Below are positions 37,392 through 46,202 of a stretch of DNA of 52,065 bases, piece after piece; the first letter of the stretch is position 1, and each line of letters starts with the position of its first letter. This stretch comes from Gammaproteobacteria bacterium (GTDB taxonomy: Bacteria > Pseudomonadota > Gammaproteobacteria > Pseudomonadales > Azotimanducaceae). The notes under the pieces are model-generated. The model ran no database searches, was not told the DNA's origin, and saw only the letters and a list, made by a program, of their open reading frames with translations. The stretch is taken from NCBI GenBank assembly GCA_002731575.1, contig PCCE01000058.1, positions 1-52,065 on the forward strand, given 5' to 3'. A program made the translations under genes and the position numbers.

Positions 37392-37856
37392 TTAGGGCAA
37401 TTTGTCTTTCTCAGATTCGGCTAGATCTCGATCTTCTTGCTCTAGCTTGTCCTGACTGAGCTTATCTTTCAGGCTCATCACGTAGGCTGCACCACTTAAA
37501 ATCAGCACCGCACCCGCCTCGGCAATCAGAGTTAGCGCCTGCATATCCTTACTTTGCATGATAATCAGTCGGCAAAGCGCGGTTATCGCAATGATAATGG
37601 GCAGAGTGACCGGAATACGGTTGGTGGAGTAAAAGGCCCCAATCATGCCGATTATCTCGACATAGATGAACAGTAAGAACAGGTCCGCTAGGGTAATTTC
37701 ACCGACTTGGAACATGCCCCAAATGTACTGGGCACTGGCAACCACCGAGAGCAATCCAATAATGGCCAGCAGCACCTTTTCGGATGCAATTGTCGTCCAG
37801 TGCAGCCGTCGGTTCAGGCGGTTGCGCTCAAATATACGGTCAAAGATCTCTTTCAT
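37392..37856 (-). CDS. psiE: PsiE family inner-membrane protein
   Basis: The 154-residue protein has four hydrophobic segments and begins with MKEIFDRIFERNRLNRRLHWTTIASEKVLLAIIGLLS. The segments VGEITLADLFLLFIYVEIIGMIGAFYSTNRIPV and TALCRLIIM are typical of the PsiE (phosphate-starvation-inducible) family. The C terminus is charged and low-complexity (KDKLSQDKLEQEDRDLAESEKDKLP), longer than in E. coli PsiE. The function of the family is not established. AAGGAAG lies 7 nt before the ATG. It is wedged between the acyl-CoA synthetase and ALDH genes. Confidence 0.9.
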   Translation of the reverse strand: MKEIFDRIFERNRLNRRLHWTTIASEKVLLAIIGLLSVVASAQYIWGMFQVGEITLADLFLLFIYVEIIGMIGAFYSTNRIPVTLPIIIAITALCRLIIMQSKDMQALTLIAEAGAVLILSGAAYVMSLKDKLSQDKLEQEDRDLAESEKDKLP

Positions 37857-37921
37857 GCCAAGCTTCCTTACTACTTGCTCAATAGCCTATGCCACATCAG
37901 CCTGTGCCACATCGTCTTCGT

Positions 37922-39439
37922 TTAATTTACAGCCCGGTCCACGCCTTCCCAAAAGGGTGCCCGCAGTTCGCGCTTAAGTACTTTTCCGGGTCCAGATTTA
38001 GGCAGGGCCTCATGCTGAACATCAATGCCCTTGGGTACTTTATAGCCGCCAATATACTCACGGCAAAAGGCGATCAACTCAGCCGGATCCAGCGGTGGGC
38101 TATCTGCTCTGGGCACCACCGCCGCGTGGACGGCCTCGCCCCATATGTCATCCGGGACGCCAAAAACAGCTGCCTCCAAAACTCCGGGATGCCGATACAA
38201 AATATCTTCCACTTCGGTGGAGTAAACGTTTTCGCCGCCGCTAACAATCATGTCCTTAGAGCGATCCACTAGAAATAAAAACCCTTGCGCATCGAAGTGG
38301 CCCATATCGCCAGTCCAATAGCCACCGTGCTTGAGTACTTCGGCAGTTTGCTCTGGCTTATTCCAATAGCCCTGCATGATATTGGTTCCAGCGACCACCA
38401 CCTCACCAACCTCTCCAGTGGGCAACTCGTTGCCTTCGGTATCGCGTACCGAAATAGAGCAGCCCAACACGGCGCGTCCGCAACTGCGCGCCAAGGGGCT
38501 ATCCACAAGAGTTTCTTCATCATCAAGCAACGTCGCCAGCGGTGATGTTTCCGTGGCCCCATACACCTCTATCATGCGCGCGCTGGGGAAGGCGCTACTG
38601 GTTCGCCGCACCACTTCCGTGGCAATAGGCGAACCACCATGAGTGAGCACCCGCAGGCTACTGGTGTCGCGAGGATTGGCGTGCTGCTCTTCGGCTATCG
38701 CCGCGAGCATGGAGGGCACTCCGAGGGTCATGTTGATACGGTGTTGTTCGATCAAGTCCAGTACCGCAGAAGGATCGAAGGTACCCAGTGGCACCTGCAG
38801 CGCGCCCTGCCACATGGCCGCCAAAATACCGTTTGATCCGGCAGCATGAAACATAGGGGCCATCACCAAGGAGCGGTCTGAGGCATTCTGCGGCACCGAT
38901 GCCAACCAGTTCAGCGCGTTGGCAATTAAATTGCGGTGGGTAAGCATAACCCCCTTGCTGGCACCGGTAGTGCCGCCGGTATAAAACAACCCGGCTAGAT
39001 CTGTTTCGACAACTCCCTCGCCAAGCGGCGCCGGGGTCGCAGCGGCCAACAGTGCCTCGTATTCATCAGATAGTGAGATGACGCGTTCAACCGTATTCGC
39101 CAGCTCGCCCACATCGGCCCGATCCGTGAGTAGAATTTGCGCGCCGGAGTCTGCCAACGCATACACCAACTCCGGCATGGCATGCCGAGTATTGAGCGGC
39201 ACCACTACCATGCCGCCGCTGGGAATCCCCACATAGGCCTCGAAGAACTCAAGACTGTTATTCGCCAAAATCGCCACGCGTTCGCCGCTGGCAACACCTA
39301 AGCCACGCAAGGCACCAACCAAAAGCTCGCAGCGATGAGCAAACTCGGCATAGGTGACCTGACGTTTGCCATCAATAACGGCAAGCGCTTGCGGGCCAAT
39401 CTGCAAGGCCCGCTTTAATGGATCAACCACAGTATGCAT
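37922..39439 (-). CDS. acyl-CoA synthetase (AMP-dependent ligase, ANL superfamily)
   Basis: About 505 residues from ATG 39439, with GGAGGGA upstream; the in-frame ATG at 39466 has no site. The phosphate loop is LFYTGGTTGASKGVMLTHRN near residue 160; YGATETSPL, GYWTGDMGHFDAQGFL and VDRSKDMIVSGGENVYSTEVE are the adenylation motifs A5, A7 and A8; the C-terminal lysine is in PKSGPGKVLKREL near 490. It activates a carboxylic acid to its CoA ester; chain length or ring type is not visible. It lies 105 bp after the CoA-transferase gene on the same strand. Confidence 0.94.
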   Translation of the reverse strand: MHTVVDPLKRALQIGPQALAVIDGKRQVTYAEFAHRCELLVGALRGLGVASGERVAILANNSLEFFEAYVGIPSGGMVVVPLNTRHAMPELVYALADSGAQILLTDRADVGELANTVERVISLSDEYEALLAAATPAPLGEGVVETDLAGLFYTGGTTGASKGVMLTHRNLIANALNWLASVPQNASDRSLVMAPMFHAAGSNGILAAMWQGALQVPLGTFDPSAVLDLIEQHRINMTLGVPSMLAAIAEEQHANPRDTSSLRVLTHGGSPIATEVVRRTSSAFPSARMIEVYGATETSPLATLLDDEETLVDSPLARSCGRAVLGCSISVRDTEGNELPTGEVGEVVVAGTNIMQGYWNKPEQTAEVLKHGGYWTGDMGHFDAQGFLFLVDRSKDMIVSGGENVYSTEVEDILYRHPGVLEAAVFGVPDDIWGEAVHAAVVPRADSPPLDPAELIAFCREYIGGYKVPKGIDVQHEALPKSGPGKVLKRELRAPFWEGVDRAVN

Positions 39440-39544
39440 CGACAATTCCCTCCAAGGATCGCCCAAAGCTATAGCATTTTACTGCTATCGACTACACGGA
39501 TCTTCTTACCCATTGCGGCACTTTCATACCGTGCCTGGAAGCGG

Positions 39545-40750
39545 CTAGTCAGATGATCGCGGCGGCTCAATGCCAAATTCGGCAAACACTTGAGCGTTAT
39601 GCTCACCCAAATTCGGTGGCCGCTGGTACAGGGTGGTAGGGGTTTGGCTAAACTTAATGGGATTAGCCGCAAGCGATATATCAGGATTATCACCCGCTGG
39701 GGTACAGGTCTCTAACATTCGCCGCGCCGCGACATGAGGGTCCACATAAATATCCGCCATGGTCTGCACTGGCCCAACGGGAATGGCGCCATCAAGTTTC
39801 GCCATAACCTCCGCTCGGTTGAGACCCTGAGTCCAAAGGCAGATTTGTTCCTCAACCCAATCCACGTTGGCCAGCCGAGCCTCGTTAGAAAAACTGCGCT
39901 CGTCATCCATGAGGTCCGGACGCTCCATGGCCGCGCACAGCAGATCCCAATGACGGGGCTGTCCCACGGCAATGGCAATTCGACCATCCTTGGTTGGGAA
40001 CAAATCGAAGGGATAAAGGGTCATCGCCCGCTGCAGTCCGGCTGGATTCGGCTTGCCGGTGAACCCATATTGAGCAACCGCGCTTTTTTGAAACGCCATC
40101 ATGGCATCGTACATGCCCACATCAAGGAACTGGCCCTCGCCGGAGCGCTGGGCAGCGTGAATGGCCGAGACCACTCCCAAGGCCATCAAGGTACCGGGAA
40201 AGATGTCGGCAATGGCGGGGGTAACCAAGCCATCGTTGGCATGCACTAGGCCGCCAAAGCTCTGGGCGGCTGCATCTAAGCTTGGCCAGTGTGCATAAGG
40301 GCTCTCGCCAGTGCGCGGGTCACCAAAGCCGCGCACGCAGGCATACACAATTTTTGGATTGCGCTGGGCGATTACCTCGTAACCCAAGCCGAGCCGATCC
40401 ATGACACCGGCGCGTAAATTCTCCAGCACTGCGTCGGCTTGGTCGCATAACTGCAAAAATACGTCTTTGTCTGCGGAATTTTTCAGATCGAGACAGACAC
40501 TGCGCTTGTTGCGATTTATCGCGGCAAAGGGTGCGCCGAAATCGGTACCCGCCGTCTTTTCTTCGTGCGGTCGCGCATGGTCAGGCAAAAACGGCGGTAT
40601 GTTCCGATAACCGTCGCCGGTCGGTGGCTCTACTTTGATTACCCGCGCACCCATATCTGCCAGTAAGCCCGCGCCGAAGGGTCCGGCGAGGGCGCGGGTA
40701 CAGTCAATTATGGTGAGGTCCTGCAGTGGGCCTTGGCGTTCATTTTCCAT
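39545..40750 (-). CDS. class III CoA-transferase (CaiB/BaiF family)
   Basis: The 401-residue protein has TRALAGPFGAGLLADMGARVIKVEPPTGDGYR at the N terminus and LDLKNSADKDVFLQL, both typical of family III CoA-transferases. The catalytic Asp is likely in HWPSLDAAAQSFGGLV near 165. It moves CoA between carboxylic acids through an aspartyl-CoA intermediate. A GGATG site lies near the ATG. Together with the ligase and ALDH genes it suggests that oxidised side chains are converted to CoA esters. It is divergent from the second PhyH gene, with 182 bp between them. Confidence 0.94.
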   Translation of the reverse strand: MENERQGPLQDLTIIDCTRALAGPFGAGLLADMGARVIKVEPPTGDGYRNIPPFLPDHARPHEEKTAGTDFGAPFAAINRNKRSVCLDLKNSADKDVFLQLCDQADAVLENLRAGVMDRLGLGYEVIAQRNPKIVYACVRGFGDPRTGESPYAHWPSLDAAAQSFGGLVHANDGLVTPAIADIFPGTLMALGVVSAIHAAQRSGEGQFLDVGMYDAMMAFQKSAVAQYGFTGKPNPAGLQRAMTLYPFDLFPTKDGRIAIAVGQPRHWDLLCAAMERPDLMDDERSFSNEARLANVDWVEEQICLWTQGLNRAEVMAKLDGAIPVGPVQTMADIYVDPHVAARRMLETCTPAGDNPDISLAANPIKFSQTPTTLYQRPPNLGEHNAQVFAEFGIEPPRSSD

Positions 40751-40932
40751 TAATACATCCAGCGCAAATCAAAACGCCAGTAGAGGGCGGAATCGGCTGG
40801 GGGTCAAGATGCGGTTTTGACACCGGCAACAGCGTCGCTCTAGTTCAACAATTCGACCTAAAAGCGCAGAAGGGTTTGCCTAAGCCGCAAGTCTTTCGCA
40901 CACTAAAGCCTGATTTGTGGGGAGCAGGAAGC

Positions 40933-41682
40933 ATGACTGAAGAAGCCTATGACGAGCTGTTGCGGGGCGACGGCTATCATATGTTGCGCGGGCTAATCTC
41001 CCCTGAGGAGGCCGCAGCAGTGCGCGAGCTAACCCTGTCCAGACTGCACGAAGGCGCAGACCAGAACGGCCAAATCGCCATTCGCGACATTCTGCATTGG
41101 GGACTGGCTATTCATAACATGGTCACCCACCCGAAACTGTTGGCGCTAGCGCATAAGTTACTTGGCCCAGACGCCGCATTGGCCGCGGTTTCGGCTCGGG
41201 TCTTACCGCCCAACTGCCCACCCGGTGGTCTACATGTAGATTACCCTTACTGGGCGATGAATCCCGGCATGCCAGTAGAGCCCGCTTTGATGATGCAGGT
41301 GATCTGGATGATGGAACCCTTTACCCCACACAATGGCGGCACATGGGTTGCGCCGGGCAGTCAGCTCTGGGACAGCTCGCCGAATCTTGAGCGCTTCGAG
41401 GCTAACGCAATTCAGGCAACCGGCGAGCCGGGCGATGCCGTAGTCAGTCACGGACTGCTGTGGCACCGCACCGCGATTAACCATGCCGAGGAACCCCGGG
41501 TAGCGATACTGATTAACTATACCCAGCTGGCGGTGCGGCCGATGACGCCCTTGGGTCCGTTTGATGAAGCCTTTTTAAGCGAGGCATCGGAAGAACTGCG
41601 CTCGCTACTGGTATTGGACTATGCCAAGGCGCTGCGCGACCGGGTTGGCAGCCATATCAAACGCAATGAGGCCGCCGACTAG
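40933..41682 (+). CDS. phytanoyl-CoA dioxygenase family protein (short)
   Basis: About 249 residues from ATG 40933 (MTEEAYDELL), with GGAGCAGGAAG upstream; the reading from 40726 overlaps the CoA-transferase gene and adds sequence without recognisable structure. The iron ligands are in PPGGLHVDYPYWAMN (H-x-D) and VVSHGLLWHRTAINH (distal His), with a 2-oxoglutarate Arg in EEPRVAI. Same family as the protein at 34654 but about 130 residues shorter. It stands before liuB on the same strand, after which an 81-bp gap follows. Confidence 0.87.
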   Translation: MTEEAYDELLRGDGYHMLRGLISPEEAAAVRELTLSRLHEGADQNGQIAIRDILHWGLAIHNMVTHPKLLALAHKLLGPDAALAAVSARVLPPNCPPGGLHVDYPYWAMNPGMPVEPALMMQVIWMMEPFTPHNGGTWVAPGSQLWDSSPNLERFEANAIQATGEPGDAVVSHGLLWHRTAINHAEEPRVAILINYTQLAVRPMTPLGPFDEAFLSEASEELRSLLVLDYAKALRDRVGSHIKRNEAAD

Positions 41683-41763
41683 GCAAGAGACAAGGCCCGT
41701 CCATTCGCCTAAGTCACCGGGCAGCGAAGCGGTGAGACACCAAAAGACAAGGACTTTGATTTT

Positions 41764-43134
41764 ATGACCGTCTTAGAGAGTCAGATCAACACCCGATCTC
41801 AAGCGTTCGCAGAAAATACCGAGGCGATGCAGGCAACCGTCGACGACCTGCAAAGCCTTGTAGAACATATTAAGCAAGGCGGTGGTGAACGCTATCAGGC
41901 GCGGCATCAGGCTCGGGGCAAGCTGCTACCGCGCCAACGCGTCGACTTGCTCATCGACCCCGGCTCGGCGTTTTTAGAACTCTCCCAACTGGCCGCCCAC
42001 AAAATGTACGGCAAAGACGATGTTCCCGCTGCGGGCCTAATCACCGGCATTGGTCGCGTCAATGGCGTGGAGTGTGTGATCGTAGCCAATGACGCCACGG
42101 TAAAGGGCGGCACCTACTACCCTATGACCGTGAAAAAACACCTACGCGCCCAAGACATTGCTCGCGCCAACCATCTGCCCTGTATCTATCTGGTGGATTC
42201 TGGCGGCGCCAACCTACCCAATCAGGATGAAGTGTTTCCAGATAAAAACCACTTCGGTCGTATTTTTTTCAATCAGGCCAACATGTCCGCCGAGAACATC
42301 CCGCAAATAGCCGTGGTAATGGGTTCTTGTACCGCGGGCGGTGCCTATGTGCCGGCAATGGCTGATGAGTCGATTATCGTAAAAAATCAGGGCACCATTT
42401 TTCTCGCGGGACCGCCGCTGGTAAAAATGGCCACCGGCGAGGAGGTCAGTGCAGAAGAACTGGGCGGTGCCGATGTGCACAGCCGCGAATCTGGTGTGAC
42501 CGACCACTACGCCAACAACGACCATCATGCCCTGCAGCTTGCCCGCAACGCAGTGGGCCGGTTGAACCGCAGCAAATCGGTCAACGTCGACTTGGCCGAT
42601 GTGGTAGAGCCCCTCTACCCTGCCAGCGACTTACTTGGCATCGTGCCGAAAAATGTCCGTGAGCAGTACGATGTGCGCGAGATCATTGCGCGGGTTTTCG
42701 ATGGCTCCGAGTTCGACGAGTTTAAAGCCCTATTCGGCTCCACGCTGGTTTGCGGCTTTGCCCGCCTTTACGGCATGCCGGTTGGCATTGTTGCCAACAA
42801 CGGTGTGCTATTCGCCGAGTCGGCGCAAAAAGGCGCGCATTTCATAGAACTCTGCGCCCAGCGCAAGATTCCCCTGATTTTCCTGCAAAACATCACCGGA
42901 TTCATGGTTGGTAAGCAGTACGAAGTCGGCGGCATCGCCAAGCATGGCGCCAAGATGGTAACCGCCGTGGCCTGCGCCAAGGTGCCAAAATTGACCCTGA
43001 TCGTTGGCAGTTCCTATGGCGCTGGTAACTACGGTATGTGTGGCCGCGCCTATGATCCAAACTTTTTGTTCATGTGGCCCAATGCGCGTATTTCCGTTAT
43101 GGGTGGTGAGCAGGCAGCCGGAGTGCTAGCCTAA
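41764..43134 (+). CDS. liuB: methylcrotonoyl-CoA carboxylase beta (carboxyltransferase) subunit, interrupted by an in-frame TAA
   Basis: The 456 residues before the stop are the carboxyltransferase: [29 protein letters not shown], then [36 protein letters not shown] near 190, [14 protein letters not shown], and [14 protein letters not shown] near 373. The alignment continues without a break in the same frame after TAA 43132-43134 (next codon GTG), so the usual C terminus lies beyond the stop. The full protein would be about 536 residues, the normal MccB length. It is followed by liuD. Acts with biotin on LiuD to carboxylate 3-methylcrotonyl-CoA (leucine catabolism); a geranyl-CoA carboxylase is an alternative. 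Confidence 0.92.
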   Translation: MTVLESQINTRSQAFAENTEAMQATVDDLQSLVEHIKQGGGERYQARHQARGKLLPRQRVDLLIDPGSAFLELSQLAAHKMYGKDDVPAAGLITGIGRVNGVECVIVANDATVKGGTYYPMTVKKHLRAQDIARANHLPCIYLVDSGGANLPNQDEVFPDKNHFGRIFFNQANMSAENIPQIAVVMGSCTAGGAYVPAMADESIIVKNQGTIFLAGPPLVKMATGEEVSAEELGGADVHSRESGVTDHYANNDHHALQLARNAVGRLNRSKSVNVDLADVVEPLYPASDLLGIVPKNVREQYDVREIIARVFDGSEFDEFKALFGSTLVCGFARLYGMPVGIVANNGVLFAESAQKGAHFIELCAQRKIPLIFLQNITGFMVGKQYEVGGIAKHGAKMVTAVACAKVPKLTLIVGSSYGAGNYGMCGRAYDPNFLFMWPNARISVMGGEQAAGVLA

Positions 43135-43374
43135 GTGCGGCGCGGTCAAATTGAGGGGGCTGGTGACACATGGTCCGATGCGGATGAGACCACATTCAAA
43201 CAACCCATCATCGACGACTTCGATGCCCAAGCGCACCCCTATTACGCCAGCGCGCGAGTTTGGGATGACGGTGTGATAAACCCAGCCGATAGCCGACGGG
43301 TGCTTGGCCTTGCGCTGGCTGCCTGTTTGCAAAAGCCCATTGCCGAAACCCGTTTCGGCGTGTTCAGGATGTAA
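43135..43374 (+). pseudogene. in-frame C-terminal remainder of liuB after the internal TAA
   Basis: These 79 codons follow the TAA directly and in frame. They read VRRGQIEGAGDTWSD, then PIIDDFDAQAHPYYASARVWDDGVINPADSRRVLGLAL and end IAETRFGVFRM, which is the conserved end of MccB proteins (HPYYA, WDDG-I-DPADTR, RFGVFRM). The first codon is GTG, but no ribosome site precedes it. If the TAA is a point change from CAA (Gln) or a sequencing error, one intact gene exists; otherwise this fragment is lost or made by readthrough. It ends 2 bp before the liuD start. Confidence 0.9.
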
Positions 43375-43376
43375 CC

Positions 43377-45380
43377 ATGTTCAGCAAAATTCTGATCGCC
43401 AACCGTGGCGAAATCGCCTGTCGGGTCATACGCACTGCCAACGTATTGGGTATTAAAACCGTAGCAGTCTTTTCCGCGGCTGACCGACACGCCCGACATG
43501 TGGCCTTGGCCGACGAGGCCGTACACATTGGCGGGCCTGCACCAGCAGATTCCTATCTGCAAATGCAGCGTATTATCGACGCTGCTGTGGCCACAGGCAG
43601 CCAAGCCATTCATCCCGGCTATGGTTTTTTGTCTGAAAATGCAGCGTTTTGTCAGCTCTGTGCTGCTCATGATCTAACCTTTATTGGCCCACCGGCCAGC
43701 GCAATCGAGGCCATGGGGTCGAAATCTGCGGCTAAACGAATCATGCAGGAGGCCGACGTGCCCCTGCTGCCCGGCTATCACGGCGACGATCAGAACGAAG
43801 ATGTGCTGCAACAGGCCGCCGACGACATGGGTTATCCGGTCTTGCTTAAGGCGGTTGCAGGCGGGGGCGGCAAGGGCATGCGTCAGGTGCCCACTGCAGC
43901 AGCATTTACCGAGGCGCTGGCCGCTGCCAAGCGGGAGGCTCTGGCGGGTTTTGGTGACGACAACATGCTGGTGGAAAAGTATCTGCAAGCCGCCCGGCAC
44001 GTGGAAGTTCAGGTTTTTTGTGACAACTATGGCCAAGGCGTCTATTTGTTTGAACGGGACTGTTCCGTGCAGCGACGTCATCAAAAAATCATTGAAGAAG
44101 CGCCGGCACCGAACATCAGCGATGAGCTTAGGCAGCGCATGGGTGAAGCGGCGCTACGGGCCGCCGCCGCAGTAGACTATGCTGGCGCGGGCACCGTGGA
44201 ATTCCTGCTCGATACAGACGGCCAGTTCTACTTCATGGAAATGAATACGCGGCTGCAGGTCGAACACCCCGTGACCGAAATGATCACCGGCACCGACCTG
44301 GTGGAGTGGCAGCTGCAAATCGCCGCCAATGGCCATCTGCCAAAAACTCAGGCCGAGCTTGCCATCAATGGCCATGCCATAGAGGCGCGCATTTACGCAG
44401 AAAATCCAGAACAGGACTTTCTACCCGCAGCGGGTACGCTTTGGCGGCTGCGCGAGCCTGCCCAAGGGCCTTATCTACGCATCGACGCCGGGGTCATCGA
44501 GAACGATGAAATCGGTGTGTTCTATGATCCAATGATTGCCAAGCTCATCGTTTGGGGAGAAACCCGTGCCATTGCACTACAGCGTCTAAATCAGGCGCTG
44601 GGCGACTATCGCATTGCCGGTGTGACCACTAACGTGGACTTTCTGCGCAGGCTTAGCGCCAACCCAGCATTCCTTGAGGCCAAGCTGCGCACCGATTTCA
44701 TCGAACAGCAACAGGCTACCCTTTTCCCTGAGGATAATTCTGTTCAAGCCGCAGCCTTGGCAAATGTGGGTCTGTACTTGTCTCTCGCCCCGGACGCGCA
44801 GCGCCTCGCGTCGTCCGCTTCACCTGCTTCGCCTTGGGATCTGCACGACGCTTGGCGCATGAATGCTGCCAGTCAGTGGCATCACGAAGTAGCATTTGGC
44901 GAGCAAGAAACAACGATTAGCGTTATCCGCATGGGCCGCAGCGAATACGAGGTCCACGTCGGCGAAGCAACATTTAACGCCACCGCAACCCTGCAGGGAG
45001 AAGTGTTGACCTCATCGGTGGATGGTAGCGAGCAGCAGTTCCATGTGTTCAGCCGCACAACTCGCGCAGGCCGAGAGCTGGCGCTGTTCGGTGGCCTTCA
45101 GTCACTAGTCTGCCGGGTCAAGGCCCCGGATCTTGGCGCAGATGCCAGCAGCGATGCTGCAGGCTTCAAAGCGCCCATGAACGGTACCGTGGTGGCCATG
45201 TTCGCCAGCGCCGGGACCGAAGTAGCCGCCGGCGATACTCTGGCCATTATGGAAGCCATGAAGATGGAACATGCCATTAAGGCCCCCAGTGCTGGCGTCG
45301 TCACCGACGTATTTTACGCTGTCGGCGACTTGGTAGACGGCGGCGCAGACTTGCTGTCCTTTGAGGCTACCGCTACCTAG
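43377..45380 (+). CDS. liuD: methylcrotonoyl-CoA carboxylase alpha (biotin-containing) subunit
   Basis: The 667-residue protein has a biotin carboxylase domain ([22 protein letters not shown] at the start, [13 protein letters not shown] loop near 162, [16 protein letters not shown] near 285) and a C-terminal biotinyl domain with [15 protein letters not shown], the biotinylated Lys being about residue 629. It forms the carboxylase with LiuB: biotin is charged with CO2 by ATP, then passed to the carboxyltransferase. AGGATG precedes the ATG, 2 bp after the liuB end, so expression is coupled. It appears intact, in contrast with liuB. Confidence 0.96.
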   Translation: MFSKILIANRGEIACRVIRTANVLGIKTVAVFSAADRHARHVALADEAVHIGGPAPADSYLQMQRIIDAAVATGSQAIHPGYGFLSENAAFCQLCAAHDLTFIGPPASAIEAMGSKSAAKRIMQEADVPLLPGYHGDDQNEDVLQQAADDMGYPVLLKAVAGGGGKGMRQVPTAAAFTEALAAAKREALAGFGDDNMLVEKYLQAARHVEVQVFCDNYGQGVYLFERDCSVQRRHQKIIEEAPAPNISDELRQRMGEAALRAAAAVDYAGAGTVEFLLDTDGQFYFMEMNTRLQVEHPVTEMITGTDLVEWQLQIAANGHLPKTQAELAINGHAIEARIYAENPEQDFLPAAGTLWRLREPAQGPYLRIDAGVIENDEIGVFYDPMIAKLIVWGETRAIALQRLNQALGDYRIAGVTTNVDFLRRLSANPAFLEAKLRTDFIEQQQATLFPEDNSVQAAALANVGLYLSLAPDAQRLASSASPASPWDLHDAWRMNAASQWHHEVAFGEQETTISVIRMGRSEYEVHVGEATFNATATLQGEVLTSSVDGSEQQFHVFSRTTRAGRELALFGGLQSLVCRVKAPDLGADASSDAAGFKAPMNGTVVAMFASAGTEVAAGDTLAIMEAMKMEHAIKAPSAGVVTDVFYAVGDLVDGGADLLSFEATAT

Positions 45381-45391
45381 TCCATCCGATG

Positions 45392-45868
45392 CTAGGCCAC
45401 TTGGTTTTGCTGCAGCACACCGAGAGTTTCGACACAAGCGTGGGCAGCTTCTGCACCCTTGGTGACGAAGTGCTCGCGGAAGAACTCGGGCTGACCTTCG
45501 CTGAGGAAATCCTGGGGGGTAAGCACTGCGGAAAATACCGGCACACCGGTATCCAGCTGCACGCGCATCAAGCCATCTATAACCGAAGTAGAGACAAACT
45601 CGTGACGATAAATACCGCCATCGACAATCAGTCCTGCAGTTACCACACCAGCATATTGGCCGCTGTTCGCCAGCAGCTTGGCGCGCAGCGGTATCTCAAA
45701 TGCTCCGGGCACTTCGAACAAATCCACACTGCGATGATCTAGTTCACCATGAGTTTGCAAAAAAGAATCGCGCAGCGCGTCGACAATGTCGCGGTGCCAG
45801 CAGGATTGCACAAAGGCAATACGGGTACGCGACGATGTGTCGCAAAAATTGGAATTGAAACTATTCAT
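45392..45868 (-). CDS. ribH: 6,7-dimethyl-8-ribityllumazine synthase, type II (RibH2-like)
   Basis: About 158 residues from ATG 45868 (MNSFNSN). The core TRIAFVQSCWHRDIVDAL, VPGAFEIPLRAKLLA and TAGLIVDGGIYRHEFVSTSVIDGLMRVQLDTGVPVFSAVLTPQDF matches type II lumazine synthases such as the Brucella/Mesorhizobium RibH2 rather than the icosahedral type I. It condenses 5-amino-6-ribitylaminouracil with dihydroxybutanone phosphate in riboflavin synthesis. The usual ribD/ribE/ribBA partners are absent from the window. It is preceded by an FMN riboswitch and its own promoter, and AGGAAAG is the ribosome site. Confidence 0.93.
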   Translation of the reverse strand: MNSFNSNFCDTSSRTRIAFVQSCWHRDIVDALRDSFLQTHGELDHRSVDLFEVPGAFEIPLRAKLLANSGQYAGVVTAGLIVDGGIYRHEFVSTSVIDGLMRVQLDTGVPVFSAVLTPQDFLSEGQPEFFREHFVTKGAEAAHACVETLGVLQQNQVA

Positions 45869-45901
45869 CTGTTGCTTTCCTATCGTTGAGTTAAACAACA
45901 G
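45869..45901 (-). promoter_or_regulatory. hairpin that holds the ribH ribosome-binding site
   Basis: CTGTTG (45901-45896) can pair with CAACAG (45874-45869), which touches the ATG, placing AGGAAAG in the 21-nt loop. Two further GTTG and CAAC copies nearby allow alternative pairing. This fits the translation-control arm of an FMN riboswitch, but the switch itself was not computed. Confidence 0.6.
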
Positions 45902-45954
45902 GGCAACAAGGATATCCGGCCCCACTGCGCGTCAGGCAGCTACGGCATACAACC

Positions 45955-46147
45955 TCATTCTCATAACCAGACTTTAACTGTCGGCCCCGGAATCACACCG
46001 AGTCTGCTGTCCTCTCAACTGCCTTCTAACCAAGTATGGCTAGTCATCATAGATCGAGAGCGCCCGCGGGCTACACAAGCTGTGCCAGCACTGCTGGCAT
46101 TCCCTTGCGATTACCGCCGGTGGGGACTTTCACCCCGCCCTGAGAAC
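45955..46147 (-). promoter_or_regulatory. FMN riboswitch (RFN element) upstream of ribH
   Basis: The minus strand carries the conserved RFN pieces in order: CAGGGCGGGGTGAAAGTCCC, ACCGGCGGTAAT, AGCCCGCGGGCGC, then GGTGTGATTCCGGGGCCGAC and AGTTAAAGTCTGG. Helix P1 closes the fold: TTCTCA (46146-46141) pairs with TGAGAA (45963-45958). An extra hairpin (TGCCAGCAGTGCTGGCA) expands one arm. Binding of FMN to this RNA normally lowers expression of riboflavin genes. The aptamer is about 190 nt, larger than usual because of the added arm. Confidence 0.93.
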
Positions 46148-46168
46148 CCGCCTTACGGCGAAGGAGTC

Positions 46169-46197
46169 ATAATACGAAGGTCCCGCCAGTTTCACAA
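46169..46197 (-). promoter_or_regulatory. promoter of the ribH transcript
   Basis: Minus strand: TTGTGA (46197-46192) and TATTAT (46174-46169) with a 17-bp spacer; the -10 matches five of six consensus positions. Start of transcription would fall near 46162, about 15 nt before the riboswitch. It lies right behind the MMPL stop codon, so ribH has its own signal. Confidence 0.75.
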
Positions 46198-46202
46198 CGC
46201 CT

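Noticed and set aside
40726-40932. 69-residue N-terminal extension of the short PhyH protein
   Set aside because: Overlaps the divergent CoA-transferase start and lacks a ribosome site; ATG 40933 has a good one.
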